Assembly (NCBI GenBank): GCA_934215475.1
Contig: CAKPZY010000003.1
Span: forward strand, 76,345 to 140,344
Direction: 5' to 3'
Length of the DNA: 64,000 bases
Origin: an uncultured Ligilactobacillus sp.
GTDB taxonomy: Bacteria; Bacillota; Bacilli; Lactobacillales; Lactobacillaceae
Below, in pieces: positions 47,161 to 56,462 of this stretch. Position 1 is the first letter of the stretch. Each line of letters begins with the position of its first letter. The translations under genes were made by a program, and so were the position numbers. The notes under the pieces were generated by a model that was given only the letters and a program-made list of their open reading frames with translations, searched no databases and was not told where the DNA came from.

Positions 47161-47180
47161 TTTATCCTCCCTATTCCTAC

Positions 47181-47368
47181 AAAAAAAGTCCCCTGCAAAT
47201 AAATGCAAGAGACGAGATAACCCGCGGTACCACTCTAATTGATAATTGATCCACTCATAATCAGACTTAATTATTTCTCGGAGGTACGATTCGATAAGTT
47301 AGGCAATCCGGCTTGCACTATCCCGGACTCGCTATCTGCTGTTCTTACTTACTAGTCTCCATCATCGA
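47181..47368 (-). promoter_or_regulatory. T-box riboswitch leader of argS
   Basis: On the minus strand the T-box sequence AGAGTGGTACCGCGG (about 47237-47223) precedes a terminator stem GTCTCTTGCA/TGCAGGGGAC (47213-47188) and seven T. Upstream, GCGAGTCCGGG and GTGCAAGCCGG match the apical Stem I region. CGT in AATCGTACC is a possible Arg specifier; not folded. A weak promoter TTTACA/19/TTTAAT lies at 47405-47375. Confidence 0.92.
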
Positions 47369-47404
47369 AATTTAATTAAACCAAATATTGATATTATTTT
47401 GTAA

Positions 47405-47440
47405 ATAAAAAATAAAAAAACATCTTCATTGCTGAAGACG
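47405..47440 (-). terminator. Terminator after tRNA-Gly
   Basis: On the minus strand GTCTTCA and TGAAGAT pair around a 4-base loop, followed by a run of T broken by A. It separates tRNA-Gly from the argS leader. Confidence 0.75.
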
Positions 47441-47449
47441 TTATAGTCA

Positions 47450-47520
47450 AGCGGGTAACGAGAATCGAACTCGCGACATCAGCTTGGGAAGCTGGGATTT
47501 TACCACTAAACTATACCCGC
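47450..47520 (-). tRNA. tRNA-Gly (anticodon CCC)
   Basis: 71 bases on the minus strand: acceptor GCGGGTA/TACCCGC, D arm GTTTAGTGGTAAAAT, anticodon arm CCAGC-TTCCCAA-GCTGA, T arm GCGAG-TTCGATT-CTCGT, discriminator T. Loop position 34-36 reads CCC, not the more common TCC. Position 27-43 is a C-A mismatch. CCA is not encoded, so RNase Z and the CCA enzyme are needed. Confidence 0.92.
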
Positions 47521-47603
47521 AACAACAAGAACCAGTATAGCATAGGATCTCAGCCTTGTCACTATCTTTTTTTCTGTAAACCCATGACCGAAACACCGCT
47601 AAC

Positions 47604-47813
47604 TTAAGCTGATACTTTTTTAATATTGCTTAAACGAACGATTGCACGTTTATGAAAATCGCTGACGGTGATATTATCGCTTTTATCATACTTATCGATC
47701 GATACCATCGCTGAGTTATCATAGAATTTTTCGATCGTACCAACAAAATCATGTTTTAGAGAGCCAAATTTTTTGCAGTCGACCTGATCCCCAATTTTTA
47801 ATGAAGTTTCCAT
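47604..47813 (-). CDS. Small protein, DUF2187/YkvS-like
   Basis: 69-residue soluble protein: METSLKIGDQVDCKKFGSL, then FVGTIEKFYDNSAMVSID and AIVRLSNIKKV. The pattern (a GDxV start, xGxIxKxYxNSxxV and a final KNIKxV-like strand) resembles the SH3-like DUF2187/YkvS family, which may bind nucleic acid; this is from memory. ATG 47813 follows GGAGGGG, so it is clearly translated. It appears monocistronic, between tRNA-Gly and a MATE gene on the same strand. Function unknown. Confidence 0.72.
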   Translation of the reverse strand: METSLKIGDQVDCKKFGSLKHDFVGTIEKFYDNSAMVSIDKYDKSDNITVSDFHKRAIVRLSNIKKVSA

Positions 47814-47960
47814 TATCTTACCCCTCCTCGGACAGCTACGCCAAGCGTGAGCTGGTGCTCTTACGAGTTCCAAAAATAATCATTTTGGCAATAAAACCAA
47901 TTATTATTGTTCTAAACACGAAAAGCATGTTATCAAATCTCGAGCCAAAAAGCAAGCGAT

Positions 47961-49337
47961 TTATTCATTCGCCAAAATGGCAGCTTCCTCTTCATCCTTT
48001 TGTTTTTGTCTGCGTTTGAGCATTTTAACAGCAGATACATAAGAACTGATCAGCACAAGGCAAGAGCCAAGCCATGCCAATGGACTGGCGAAACAAGCTC
48101 CTGCATAACCGAATCTCGTAGCCAAAAACAGTGCTGCTCCGATCCGCATACCAAGTTCGACTAAACCTGCCGCAGTAGGAATGAAGCTCTTACCCAATCC
48201 CTGCAATGTGTTTCTAAAGATGAATAACACTGCCAATAAAACGTAAAATGATGAATTAACATTAAAGTAGACTTGCGACAAAGACAAAACGCCTGCATCA
48301 GTTTTACCGATGAACAGCATGACCATATTCTTACCGAAAACGATCATCATCAATGCTGCCACGATGCTGAAGCCTCCAGACAATAAGACCGCAGACTTCA
48401 CACCCCTTAAGATCCGGCTAAACTCCCTGGCACCATAATTTTGAGCCGTATAGGTAGCCATTGCCACTCCAAAAGAGTTCATCGGTAAAGTGGCGATCTG
48501 ATCAATTTTGCTGGCAGCCGTCGTAGCTGCCACAGCAGTCGTACCCAAAGAGTTCAATGCTGACTGGATCATGATAGCACCAATTGCAATGATTGAAGAC
48601 TGGAAGGCCATCGGTAAGCCAACATTCAAATGGCTGGTGATCATTTGCCCATTGATATGTTTGAAATCGTCCAGGTGAACTTGCAAGAGCGGGATCTTCT
48701 TAATAATATAGATCACACATAAGACCACAGAAAATAGTTGTGCGGTCACAGTGGCAAAACCAGCCCCAGCAACACCCCAATGGAAAACCAGAATGAAGAG
48801 CAGCTCTAAGATGATGTTAACGACCGCTGCAATGATCAAAAAATACAGCGGGGTGCGACTGTCGCCTAAACTGCGAATAACATTGGCGAGCAAGTTATAC
48901 GCCATCTGGGTAATTATCCCGCTAAAGATGATCGTACTAAAAAGCTGTGCGTTATGTTCGATTTCAGCCGGAGTATTCATCAGCATCAAAATATCATGAA
49001 TGAAATATACGCTTAAAAACGTAAGGATGACTGTAACTACAGCACTGATCACGATACTCGTTGCAAAACTCTCCCGCACCTTCTTATAATCGTGCGCGCC
49101 AAAGAACTGAGCACTCATGATAGATAAACCGGCAGTCAATCCTTGAGCAAAACCTATGATCAAAAATTGGATACTTCCGGTGGAACCAACGGCTGCCAAA
49201 GCATTGACTCCCAAAGTTTGTCCAACGATAATGGTATCGGATAAACTATATAATTGTTGAAATAAATTACCGATCAACAGTGGGACTGCAAACATTAAGA
49301 TCAATTCGATCGGACGGCCTTTGGTTAATTCCTTCAC
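47961..49337 (-). CDS. MATE-family efflux transporter (GTG start)
   Basis: 458-residue multidrug/toxic-compound extrusion protein with twelve hydrophobic segments in two similar halves. The N terminus is VKELTKGRPIELILMFAVPLLIGNLFQQLYSLSDTIIVGQ, diagnostic for the DinF/NorM-like group with its conserved DTIIVG; the second half repeats it with AFQSSIIAIGAIMIQSALNSLG. The frame extends much farther upstream, but GGGGG lies 10 bases before GTG 49337, which gives the family's normal start. Substrate cannot be told; probably Na+ or H+ driven. Confidence 0.9.
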   Translation of the reverse strand: MKELTKGRPIELILMFAVPLLIGNLFQQLYSLSDTIIVGQTLGVNALAAVGSTGSIQFLIIGFAQGLTAGLSIMSAQFFGAHDYKKVRESFATSIVISAVVTVILTFLSVYFIHDILMLMNTPAEIEHNAQLFSTIIFSGIITQMAYNLLANVIRSLGDSRTPLYFLIIAAVVNIILELLFILVFHWGVAGAGFATVTAQLFSVVLCVIYIIKKIPLLQVHLDDFKHINGQMITSHLNVGLPMAFQSSIIAIGAIMIQSALNSLGTTAVAATTAASKIDQIATLPMNSFGVAMATYTAQNYGAREFSRILRGVKSAVLLSGGFSIVAALMMIVFGKNMVMLFIGKTDAGVLSLSQVYFNVNSSFYVLLAVLFIFRNTLQGLGKSFIPTAAGLVELGMRIGAALFLATRFGYAGACFASPLAWLGSCLVLISSYVSAVKMLKRRQKQKDEEEAAILANE

Positions 49338-49633
49338 AGTTAATATTCCCCCTAAATAATAAACAAAGCGAATCATCATGAGCAAAAATGAGAACTGGTA
49401 AAACGTCAGACAATAATTCTTTTGTCCAATTATAGTCCAGCAGTCAGTCAGCCTCAAGCTTTCGCTACACATAGTTCGCTTAATTTAAACACAACTATTG
49501 CAACCCGGTAGACCATACTAGGTTGCTTTTCTACGAAGATAAACTTATCAAATAATTTTTCCTAACAACTACAAGAACAGAAAAACAAGATAACACGTTA
49601 CTTACATGACATCAAGTTAAATACAATACTTTT

Positions 49634-50521
49634 TTAAACAGAAGTCGAATAATGCTCCTTGACCCACGACCGGATCAATTTCAAAAAGGCTTGCGTGGAT
49701 GGCGTCTGTTTTTCTTCATCTTGAGTGACGACCGCGATCGTACGTTTAAACGGCTGTGAGAAGGGATAACGCTTGACGTTGCCAGACAAGTTCTGCAAAG
49801 CAAGTTCTGGTAAGATCCCCAATCCCAAACCACTTTCGACCATCGCAATGATCGATGCATCGTCGATACTATATTGAATCGAATTGCCAGAAACATTATA
49901 GGTATCTAAGGCTTGTTTGGTTTCGCGGTCGTAGTCGATCTGTTGCAAAATAAAATGCTCGTTTTTAACGTCTTCCTTGGTGATCGTCTTGCCGTTGTGA
50001 GGGACAAAATCCTTAGGAGCTATACAATATATCATATCCTCATGCAATGGTATCACGTCCAAGTTCTCGTTGATCGGCAAAGCTGAAAAACCAATATCAA
50101 GCCGTCCAAGCCGCACTAACTCTGTCACGCGGTTAAAGTTTCCCTGTTCGATACTAATGTCTATTTTTGGATAGCTTTCTTTAAACTTATGGATAATGTC
50201 TGGCAGCCAGTTGATACAAACGCTGCTAAAAGCTCCCAGCCTGATCTTACCGGAATTTAAACCATTGATCCGGTCCGCTTCTTCGTGCAGTTTAGTTTCT
50301 GTATTTAAGATCTCTTGTACTATCGGCAAGATCTGTTTTCCGTCTGGAGTTAAAGTGACCCCTGTCCTATTGCGGATAAACAAGGGAAAATCAAGTTCAG
50401 CTTCAAAACCGGCAATGGAATGGCTAATCGCCGAAGGAGTCACATTTAGTGTTTTGGCAGCAGCGATAAAGGTTTTCTGGCGCGCGACTTCGCTGAATGC
50501 CTGGTAAGCAAAATCTGTCAT
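49634..50521 (-). CDS. LysR-family transcriptional regulator
   Basis: 295-residue LTTR. The N-terminal winged helix has FSEVARQKTFIAAAKTLNVTPSAISHSIAGFEAELDFPLFIRNRTGVTLTPDG (about 6-58); the C-terminal part (about 90-290) is a periplasmic-binding-like effector domain with IRLGAFSSVCINWLPDII. The start is ATG 50521, about 10 bases after AAAGGAGC. The targets are unclear: neighbours are the MATE gene (same strand) and purB. A dyad GCAACC/GGTTGC at 49500-49527 lies past its end and may be a weak terminator. Confidence 0.9.
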   Translation of the reverse strand: MTDFAYQAFSEVARQKTFIAAAKTLNVTPSAISHSIAGFEAELDFPLFIRNRTGVTLTPDGKQILPIVQEILNTETKLHEEADRINGLNSGKIRLGAFSSVCINWLPDIIHKFKESYPKIDISIEQGNFNRVTELVRLGRLDIGFSALPINENLDVIPLHEDMIYCIAPKDFVPHNGKTITKEDVKNEHFILQQIDYDRETKQALDTYNVSGNSIQYSIDDASIIAMVESGLGLGILPELALQNLSGNVKRYPFSQPFKRTIAVVTQDEEKQTPSTQAFLKLIRSWVKEHYSTSV

Positions 50522-50618
50522 ATATATTTTGCTCCTTTCAACATTAAAAGCTAAATTACACCCATTTGGCGGGCTAGTCAAACTTTAAATCTGAACGAAA
50601 GAAACCTATTTTTTACAA

Positions 50619-51914
50619 CTAATCTAACCCAACTCGGTCAAAAATTTCATCAACTCTTCTTAGATGCCAGTGATAGTCAAAAGCATCGTCCAACGCTGCT
50701 TTATCGAGGCGGTCTGTAATTTTTGGATCTTCTTCCAACAACTGCCGAAACGGGATCTCTTCATCCCACGAACGGGCTGTTTTCGGCTGGATCAAATCAT
50801 AAGCTGCTTCACGGCTCATCCCAGTGTCGATCAGTTTTAGCAAGACTCGTCCGCTATATATCAGTCCAAACGTTTTGCCCATATTTCTCTTCATATTTTC
50901 CGGGAAAACTGTCAGCTTGTCCAAAATATTGCCAAACCTATTCAACATATAATCTAGGAGAATCGTGGTGTCAGGTAAAATGATCCGCTCAGCTGATGAG
51001 TGTGAAATATCGCGTTCATGCCACAAAGTCACGTCTTCATAAGCAGTGATCACATGGCCTCGTACTACTCTGGCTAGCCCGCAAATGTTTTCTGACCCGA
51101 TTGGATTGCGTTTATGCGGCATAGCAGAAGAGCCCTTTTGCCCCTTACTAAAATGTTCTTCTACCTCACGAGTCTCCGTCTTCTGTAAACCGCGGATCTC
51201 GGTGGCAAATTCTTCCAAACTGGTAGCTATCAGTCCCAAAACTGCTACATATTCAGCGTGCAGATCACGCGGCAGGACTTGACTAGAGATCTCCTGGGCA
51301 CGAATACCTAATTTCTGACAAACATACTTTTCAATGGCTGGGTCGATGTTCGCAAAACTACCCACAGCCCCACTGATTTTACCGGCTTCAATACCAGCAG
51401 CAGCATGTTCGAAACGTTCGATATCACGTTTGATCTCAGAATACCAGCGAGCTATCTTCAGCCCAAAAGTTGTCGGTTCGGCATGCACACCGTGTGTGCG
51501 CCCCATCATGACAGTATGTTTGTATTCTTGGGCTTTTTTGGCGACGATCTTCTTAAAACGCTGTAAGTCGGCGCGTAAGACCTCGTTGACCTGTTTTAAC
51601 TGGTAGCCATAAGCCGTATCGACCACGTCAGTACTCGTCAGGCCATAGTGGACCCACTTTTTTTCTTCACCCAAAGACTCTGAGACGCAACGAGTAAACG
51701 CAATTACGTCATGGTGCGTCACGGCTTCGATCTCAGCAATACGGTCCACGTCGAATTTTGCATTGGCACGGATCTTAGCAACATCGGCTTCGGGGATCCT
51801 GCCTAATTTGGCCCAACCTTCATCGGCAGCAATTTCAACCGCCAACCAACATTCGTATTTTTTTTGATCGTTCCATATGGCAGCCATTTCTGGCCGGGTA
51901 TATCTGGGAATCAT
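50619..51914 (-). CDS. purB: Adenylosuccinate lyase
   Basis: 431-residue enzyme acting twice in purine synthesis (SAICAR to AICAR, adenylosuccinate to AMP). Fumarase/aspartase superfamily signature [22 protein letters not shown] (about 262-283), plus [14 protein letters not shown] and [17 protein letters not shown]. Full length. ATG 51914 follows AAAGGAGAA. It stands alone, without purA or the IMP operon; only TATAAT at its promoter was noted, no clear PurR box. Confidence 0.97.
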   Translation of the reverse strand: MIPRYTRPEMAAIWNDQKKYECWLAVEIAADEGWAKLGRIPEADVAKIRANAKFDVDRIAEIEAVTHHDVIAFTRCVSESLGEEKKWVHYGLTSTDVVDTAYGYQLKQVNEVLRADLQRFKKIVAKKAQEYKHTVMMGRTHGVHAEPTTFGLKIARWYSEIKRDIERFEHAAAGIEAGKISGAVGSFANIDPAIEKYVCQKLGIRAQEISSQVLPRDLHAEYVAVLGLIATSLEEFATEIRGLQKTETREVEEHFSKGQKGSSAMPHKRNPIGSENICGLARVVRGHVITAYEDVTLWHERDISHSSAERIILPDTTILLDYMLNRFGNILDKLTVFPENMKRNMGKTFGLIYSGRVLLKLIDTGMSREAAYDLIQPKTARSWDEEIPFRQLLEEDPKITDRLDKAALDDAFDYHWHLRRVDEIFDRVGLD

Positions 51915-52229
51915 TCGCGTTTTCTCCTTTATGTGTCAAATGTCTGAGTTCTTTGTTAAGTTTTAACGGGTCAATTATACAATTCTATCCAGGATCGTAC
52001 CAGTTTTTATTGAAATTTTTTTAATAAATCTCGGTGGAGACTGGCAAGTCCTCATCTTTCAATTGAAATGAAACCAGCCACAAGGTAGAATGGATAAAGT
52101 ATGAAATTCGAGAAAACAGAAAATAATTAGGCAGAAATTTGTGAGCTCATTGTCCAAAAAACTCAAGACTCGCGTTTGACTGATTTTGAACTAACAAGCT
52201 CATGTTTTGTCTTCAAAGGAGTTGCCCGT

Positions 52230-52967
52230 TTGATCACTTTAGCAGGAATCATCGGATCTGGTAAATCCAGCTTGACCAAAATTTTATCTGAAGAACTTGG
52301 AACCACGCCATTTTTCGAACCTGTTAGCGATAATCCTGTCCTGCCCTTATTTTATCGCGGTAACGAGATAGCTGCCAAGCGCAGAGCTGCAGGTGAAAAA
52401 AATGTCTCTAATCCCTATGCATACTTATTACAGACTTTTTTCTTAAACCGCCGCTTTAAAATGATCAAAGAGGCGAAAAAAGACAGCAACAATATTTTGG
52501 ATCGTTCGATCTATGAAGATGCCATGTTTATGAAGATGAACACTGCCATGGGGAACGCAACTCAGATCGAATACAAGATCTATCAGGAACTGTTGGATAA
52601 TATGCTTTCAGAACTGGCATATGTTAGTAACGATCCAACAGATGATCTGATGGTAATGATCAAAGTTTCTTATGAAACTATGATTACTCGGATCAAAAAA
52701 CGAGGACGGAAATTCGAACAAGTCGAAACTGATCCATCCTTAGTCAGCTACTATCATAATTTGTTGGACTATTATCAAGAGTGGTCAAAATCGTATGACA
52801 TCTCACCTCTTTTGGTAATAGATGGTGATAAATATGATTTTGTGGAAAACCATAACGACCGCGATATCGTGTTAGACCACATTGAGGAAAAATTGGCCGA
52901 AATGAATAAGCTTTCCACGCAAAGTCTTCATGCTCTTCGTGAAAGTCGAGAAAACCATATAAAATAA
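52230..52967 (+). CDS. Deoxynucleoside kinase (dAK/dGK type, TTG start)
   Basis: 245-residue kinase phosphorylating purine deoxynucleosides for salvage. P-loop LAGIIGSGKSSLTKIL (about 4-19), ERS-like motif ILDRSIYEDAMFMKM, and lid region RIKKRGRKFEQ. The frame is open further upstream, but AAAGGAG (52215-52221) sits 8 bases before TTG 52230, and starting there puts the P-loop at the usual distance from the N terminus. Lactobacilli often carry two such kinases side by side; here there is one. The tail after residue ~225 is extra and polar. Confidence 0.9.
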   Translation: MITLAGIIGSGKSSLTKILSEELGTTPFFEPVSDNPVLPLFYRGNEIAAKRRAAGEKNVSNPYAYLLQTFFLNRRFKMIKEAKKDSNNILDRSIYEDAMFMKMNTAMGNATQIEYKIYQELLDNMLSELAYVSNDPTDDLMVMIKVSYETMITRIKKRGRKFEQVETDPSLVSYYHNLLDYYQEWSKSYDISPLLVIDGDKYDFVENHNDRDIVLDHIEEKLAEMNKLSTQSLHALRESRENHIK

Positions 52968-53010
52968 AACTATGAGGTGTTTGGCAATTATGCCTGCACC
53001 CCATAGTTTT
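52967..53010. terminator. Bidirectional terminator
   Basis: AAACTATG and CATAGTTT pair, with an inner GGTG/CACC, between the kinase and the convergent 67-residue gene. T-rich on both sides. Confidence 0.8.
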
Positions 53011-53065
53011 AAAAAACTGAGCTTTTAAAGTTTAACTTTCAATTTAATTGTTGACAAACAACCTG

Positions 53066-53269
53066 TTAATCTTCAGCTGCTTCAATAGCCTCCAAAATGT
53101 TTTGCAGATTGCTGCATTCATTTCTTACGCTCTTGCGTTTTTTATCATAAACCTTCAGAAGTTTGCTGCTATTCACGGATGAACCGATCTTATCACAAAC
53201 GCTGTCTAATTCGGCAGCTTCAGCTTCTGCTACTTGATAATCGCGCAAAATATCAAGCTTATTGCCCAT
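53066..53269 (-). CDS. Small uncharacterised helical protein, 67 residues
   Basis: A strong TTAGGAGG lies 7 bases before the ATG at 53269, so the gene is real. The product (MGNKLDILRDYQVAEAEAAELD ... NLQNILEAIEAAED) is charged, rich in Ala, Glu, Lys and Leu, and likely forms two or three helices or a coiled coil. It has no membrane segment and one Cys pair (VCDK, ECSN) too far apart for a zinc knuckle. Family not recognised. Confidence 0.7.
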   Translation of the reverse strand: MGNKLDILRDYQVAEAEAAELDSVCDKIGSSVNSSKLLKVYDKKRKSVRNECSNLQNILEAIEAAED

Positions 53270-53749
53270 GACAAAACCTCCTAAAATATTAAATTATCTT
53301 CGTTGACCAGAATAACTTACCACTTTTTTGACAAGTTGTTAACCCTTTTTGCTTACAAAAATATTACATTTTCAAAAATTTATTTGAATTCCTTAAAATA
53401 CCATTCTGGCGCAGTTTATTGGGCCTATAAAATATCAACCTTTTGATGACAACCCAGATTCTACTCCTTTTTCAGTGATTTTCAACAGATTTGAAGCAAA
53501 ATAAAGCCAGCAAAAGGAAATCATCATGTCCTAGGGATAAAAAGCAATGAATAACTTGCCGCGATCTTTCCTGGTGACCACCATCATTTGGCGTTCTGGT
53601 AGACTTCCATAGCTCTTATAGCTGGTGAAGTGAGCCTTCAAAGTGCTCTCTATAGCGTATAATAAAAATATTTTCAAAAATATCTAGCACCAACCACCAA
53701 AAAACAATACAATTAGAGATGGAGTTAATTTGCTAGGAGGAATCAATCA
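53270..53749. other. 480-base intergenic region
   Basis: It holds a possible -10 box for the gene at 53750 (TATAAT, 53658-53663; the -35 is poor) and, on the minus strand, a short open frame at 53531-53641 (36 codons from TTG, ending MVVTRKDRGKLFIAFYP) that reads like protein but has only a weak ribosome site. The left part is AT-rich, with nothing I recognise. Confidence 0.5.
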
Positions 53750-54313
53750 GTGTATCAAGAAAAATTGTTAGCACTTATCAGACACAACAAGGAATTGGCC
53801 GAGATCTTTACGATCTTAGGTCCTTTTCATTTACCAGCCCTCACAATTTGTGCTGGTACGATCCGTGATCTGGTGTGGAATGATAAGCTCCACCAACACC
53901 AATCGCTTAAATTGGGAGACATCAACGTTTATTATAATGATCCAGGTCAGACCTACGAAGATTTTTTAATACTGTTGGAACAATTAAATCAGCAGCATTC
54001 ACGGTACTTATGGAATTTGAATAATATTGCCCTGCCTGTGCGACATGAAACTCAGCGACATTTCCATGACTCAATAGAAAAAACGATCGCCGATTTCCCA
54101 GAAAAGTGCACCTGCGTTGGCGTACAAAAAGATAACACCGGAAGATACCGGATCTTGGCGCCTTATGGCCTAAATGACCTGTTTGAATTGAAAGTACAGC
54201 CCTCTCCAAATTACGAGCCGCATAAACCAGGCTTTGCCCGTTATCAAAACAGGCTGGCCTTGAAACACTGGCAAGATCATTGGCCAGAGCTAAAAATTGC
54301 AGATGCCAAATAA
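53750..54313 (+). CDS. Nucleotidyltransferase-like protein (DUF925 type, GTG start)
   Basis: 187-residue protein. The pattern is that of the nucleotidyltransferase family pfam NTP_transf_6 (DUF925): LPALTICAGTIRDLVWN (about 28-44), followed by an acidic pair in LGDINVYYNDPG and a C-terminal block APYGLNDLFELKVQPSP with RYQNRLALKHWQDHWPEL. The usual D-x-D metal pair appears as GDINVYYND, so activity is plausible but not certain. GTG 53750 follows TAGGAGG. Ends in a strong terminator. Substrate unknown. Confidence 0.8.
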   Translation: MYQEKLLALIRHNKELAEIFTILGPFHLPALTICAGTIRDLVWNDKLHQHQSLKLGDINVYYNDPGQTYEDFLILLEQLNQQHSRYLWNLNNIALPVRHETQRHFHDSIEKTIADFPEKCTCVGVQKDNTGRYRILAPYGLNDLFELKVQPSPNYEPHKPGFARYQNRLALKHWQDHWPELKIADAK

Positions 54314-54344
54314 GTAATTCGGGCTGAAAAATACATTAATTGAC

Positions 54345-54385
54345 AAAGGGTTATGGTGCCTCCTCGGCAGACATAACCCTTTTTA
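54345..54385 (+). terminator. Terminator of the nucleotidyltransferase-like gene
   Basis: AAAGGGTTATG (54345-54355) pairs with CATAACCCTTT (54372-54382), followed by TTTT. The A-rich left arm also lets it work for the minus strand. Confidence 0.9.
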
Positions 54386-54529
54386 ATTAGCTATTTTAAA
54401 ATCACTTTAAGTAAGACAACAAAAAATGGCTTGAAATTGAACCATGCAGATCCAATCATCACGCCATTAGTATCAAGATTGGGAATCAAAAACACTCACG
54501 ACCGAATCTTGATCATTATATGTCAATTT

Positions 54530-54877
54530 TTAATTATGGGAACTAGAAGGCTGCCCGAGCAATTTGACAATATTGATATCAATATTATTGACATTGATCA
54601 TCGAAATCGTATAAAGATCGATGAAAAAAACCAATTGGGCCAAAGTCCCTTTAAACGCCATAAATAAGGAGGTCCAAAAGAAAACCTGTCCTAAGATCGA
54701 CCACCGCCGCTTGTTACTGGTAAAGCCATGCAAGGTCCCCTGCTCTTGGTCTGACAGCTTTTGCGGTTCACGGATCTTTGAGTTAGAACGCAGTTTCATC
54801 AAATGATAATTACGACGAATGTTGTACACTGTCAAAATAAACAAGGCGATATAAATCACCACTGCTCCGATTTTCAC
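54530..54877 (-). CDS. Small membrane protein, 115 residues (GTG start)
   Basis: Three hydrophobic stretches: VVIYIALFILTVYNI (about 5-19), FFWTSLFMAFKGTLAQLVFFIDLYTI (about 66-91, possibly two helices), separated by a basic cytoplasmic loop. GGGAGGGGGAAT lies just before the GTG at 54877. The C terminus is Asn/Ile-rich (NVNNIDINIVKLLG). No family recognised. It follows the UspA gene by 41 bases on the same strand and may be co-transcribed with it. Confidence 0.7.
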   Translation of the reverse strand: MKIGAVVIYIALFILTVYNIRRNYHLMKLRSNSKIREPQKLSDQEQGTLHGFTSNKRRWSILGQVFFWTSLFMAFKGTLAQLVFFIDLYTISMINVNNIDINIVKLLGQPSSSHN

Positions 54878-54918
54878 TTTATTCCCCCTCCCTTCTTAAA
54901 CTGCTAAATGTTTAGTTT

Positions 54919-55371
54919 CTAACGTGCGATGATAACATCACAACTGGCAGCACGGATAACGTAATCAGTAACAGCACCAACGAAGACACGCTCCACAGCA
55001 TTTAATCCGGTCGGACCCATAATGATGAGGTCGGTATTATGGTCTGCAGGAAAATCTCTAGCAATGACCGTCCGTGGAGAACCGAAACGAGCATGGACAT
55101 CGACATCGTCAAGGCCTTGATCTTTGACCTTTTTTTGCAACTCATCCAAGTATTTATCCACATCTTCAAATGTTTGATAAACCACGTCTCCGCTAGCATT
55201 AAGCATCCCAGCAAAACTGACTGAAAATTGTTTAAGGTCGATCACATTGAGAATATCCAAATGTGCATGATTTCTTTTTGCAACTTCAACAGCTTTAGTT
55301 AACGCTTTTTCCGCTGCCTCAGAACCATCTACCGGAACGAGGATCGTCTTGTACTTTTGTTCTTCTGCCAC
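54919..55371 (-). CDS. Universal stress protein (UspA family)
   Basis: 150-residue nucleotide-binding stress protein. It begins YKTILVPVDGSEAAEKALTKAVEVA, with LDILNVID and the ATP-binding signature IIMGPTGLNAVERVFVGAVTDYVIRAASCDVIIAR (GxxGxxxxxxxxGSV-like loop near residues 120-140). AAGGAA lies 9 bases before GTG 55371; the frame is open farther upstream, with less suitable starts. Lactobacilli carry several such genes; the specific role is unknown. Confidence 0.88.
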   Translation of the reverse strand: MAEEQKYKTILVPVDGSEAAEKALTKAVEVAKRNHAHLDILNVIDLKQFSVSFAGMLNASGDVVYQTFEDVDKYLDELQKKVKDQGLDDVDVHARFGSPRTVIARDFPADHNTDLIIMGPTGLNAVERVFVGAVTDYVIRAASCDVIIAR

Positions 55372-55458
55372 AGCTGCCACTTCCTTTTTGTATAAAGAAA
55401 TTATCTCCTTAGTACTCTTCCTATTGACCAAAGTATAACATTAATCATATTAAATGTC

Positions 55459-55758
55459 TTATGATTGGTTAGTGGTTTTCTTAAGGTATTCACGGCTGCT
55501 GAGCCGGACTAACTCCAAGCCGGCCAGTATCTCAGGGTTTTTCCGGAGGAAAGTTGCTACCTGGTTTAAGAACTCAAAGTAGTCATCATCCTTGCGATGA
55601 TAGCTGGATAATTCCGCCTCACACGATCTTTTCAAACTTTTCCAAACTAATTGTGCCCGTTCTGGATCGCCTTGAGTCTCCAGTTCGATCCCGCGCTGGG
55701 CTTCATCACGGTAGATCTTAGCCCGACCTACTAGATACATTGGATTTATTTCTATCAT
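55459..55758 (-). CDS. Uncharacterised 99-residue protein
   Basis: Soluble, probably helical protein: MIEINPMYLVGRAKIYRDEAQRGIELETQGDPERAQLVWKSLKRSCEAELSSYHRKDDDYFEFLNQVATFLRKNPEI. GAGGAAG precedes the ATG at 55758. No known motif; the spacing of Arg/Glu and aromatic residues suggests a helical bundle. It is 87 bases upstream of the UspA gene on the same strand. Confidence 0.65.
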   Translation of the reverse strand: MIEINPMYLVGRAKIYRDEAQRGIELETQGDPERAQLVWKSLKRSCEAELSSYHRKDDDYFEFLNQVATFLRKNPEILAGLELVRLSSREYLKKTTNQS

Positions 55759-56015
55759 GGTAATAACTTCCTCTCTCCCAATAAATGATGACGCTTTCAT
55801 GAAAGCGTACCGCAAATTTTAAAAATAATCAAATTTCGTGCCCTGGTTTATCAAAATATTATTTTTATTTTGACAATAATGTCATATTTAATGAACAAAA
55901 ACGTCCGCTTTTTTTCAAAGCAGACGCACATAACAGATTCGTGATTTCTGAATATTACGATGCAACCTCTGGACACAGAAGTCGAAAGATAACTATTAAA
56001 TCAACGTTTACCAAA

Positions 56016-56100
56016 TGCCACTGGCAGGAGTCGAACCTGTACTTGGATAACCCAAACAGCGACCTGAACGCTGCGCGTCTGCCAATTCCGCCACAGTGGC
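56016..56100 (-). tRNA. tRNA-Leu (anticodon CAG)
   Basis: 85 bases on the minus strand: acceptor GCCACTG/CAGTGGC with discriminator A, D arm GGCGGAATTGGCAGACGC, anticodon arm CAGCG-TTCAGGT-CGCTG, a long variable arm (class II), T arm CAGG-TTCGACT-CCTG. CCA not encoded. Confidence 0.95.
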
Positions 56101-56462
56101 AAAACCTTCAAATAAGCACTTAATTATCATACAATATTTTAAATCAAAAAAAAAGCCTTTTTATAAATTTACTTGTTTTTCATTACAAATAAGTTGTTGT
56201 TTTTAAGGGATTAAACGGTGTTACAAAAAATAAAACCAAGCTAACACGCGCTCAGACTGTGACCTGCCCTCTTACAAAGACCAATCTGCTTAAGATGAGG
56301 GTTGTCCTAATGTTTTACAACTTCTTTCGACACCTATCTTCTCTTGCGACACAGTTTTTCAGAAATCCATAACTGATTTTTTTGAGAAACATTCCTGTAA
56401 GGTGTCTGCAACCGTTATTTTTGCTATACTAAAGGCGAAACAGATGTGAAAGGAAGAAGGTT
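56101..56462. other. 362-base intergenic region
   Basis: Between tRNA-Leu and the hydrolase gene. It must hold the tRNA promoter (minus) and the hydrolase promoter (plus); TATACT at 56425-56430 is a likely -10 for the latter. I see no gene, repeat or integration scar in it. Confidence 0.5.
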
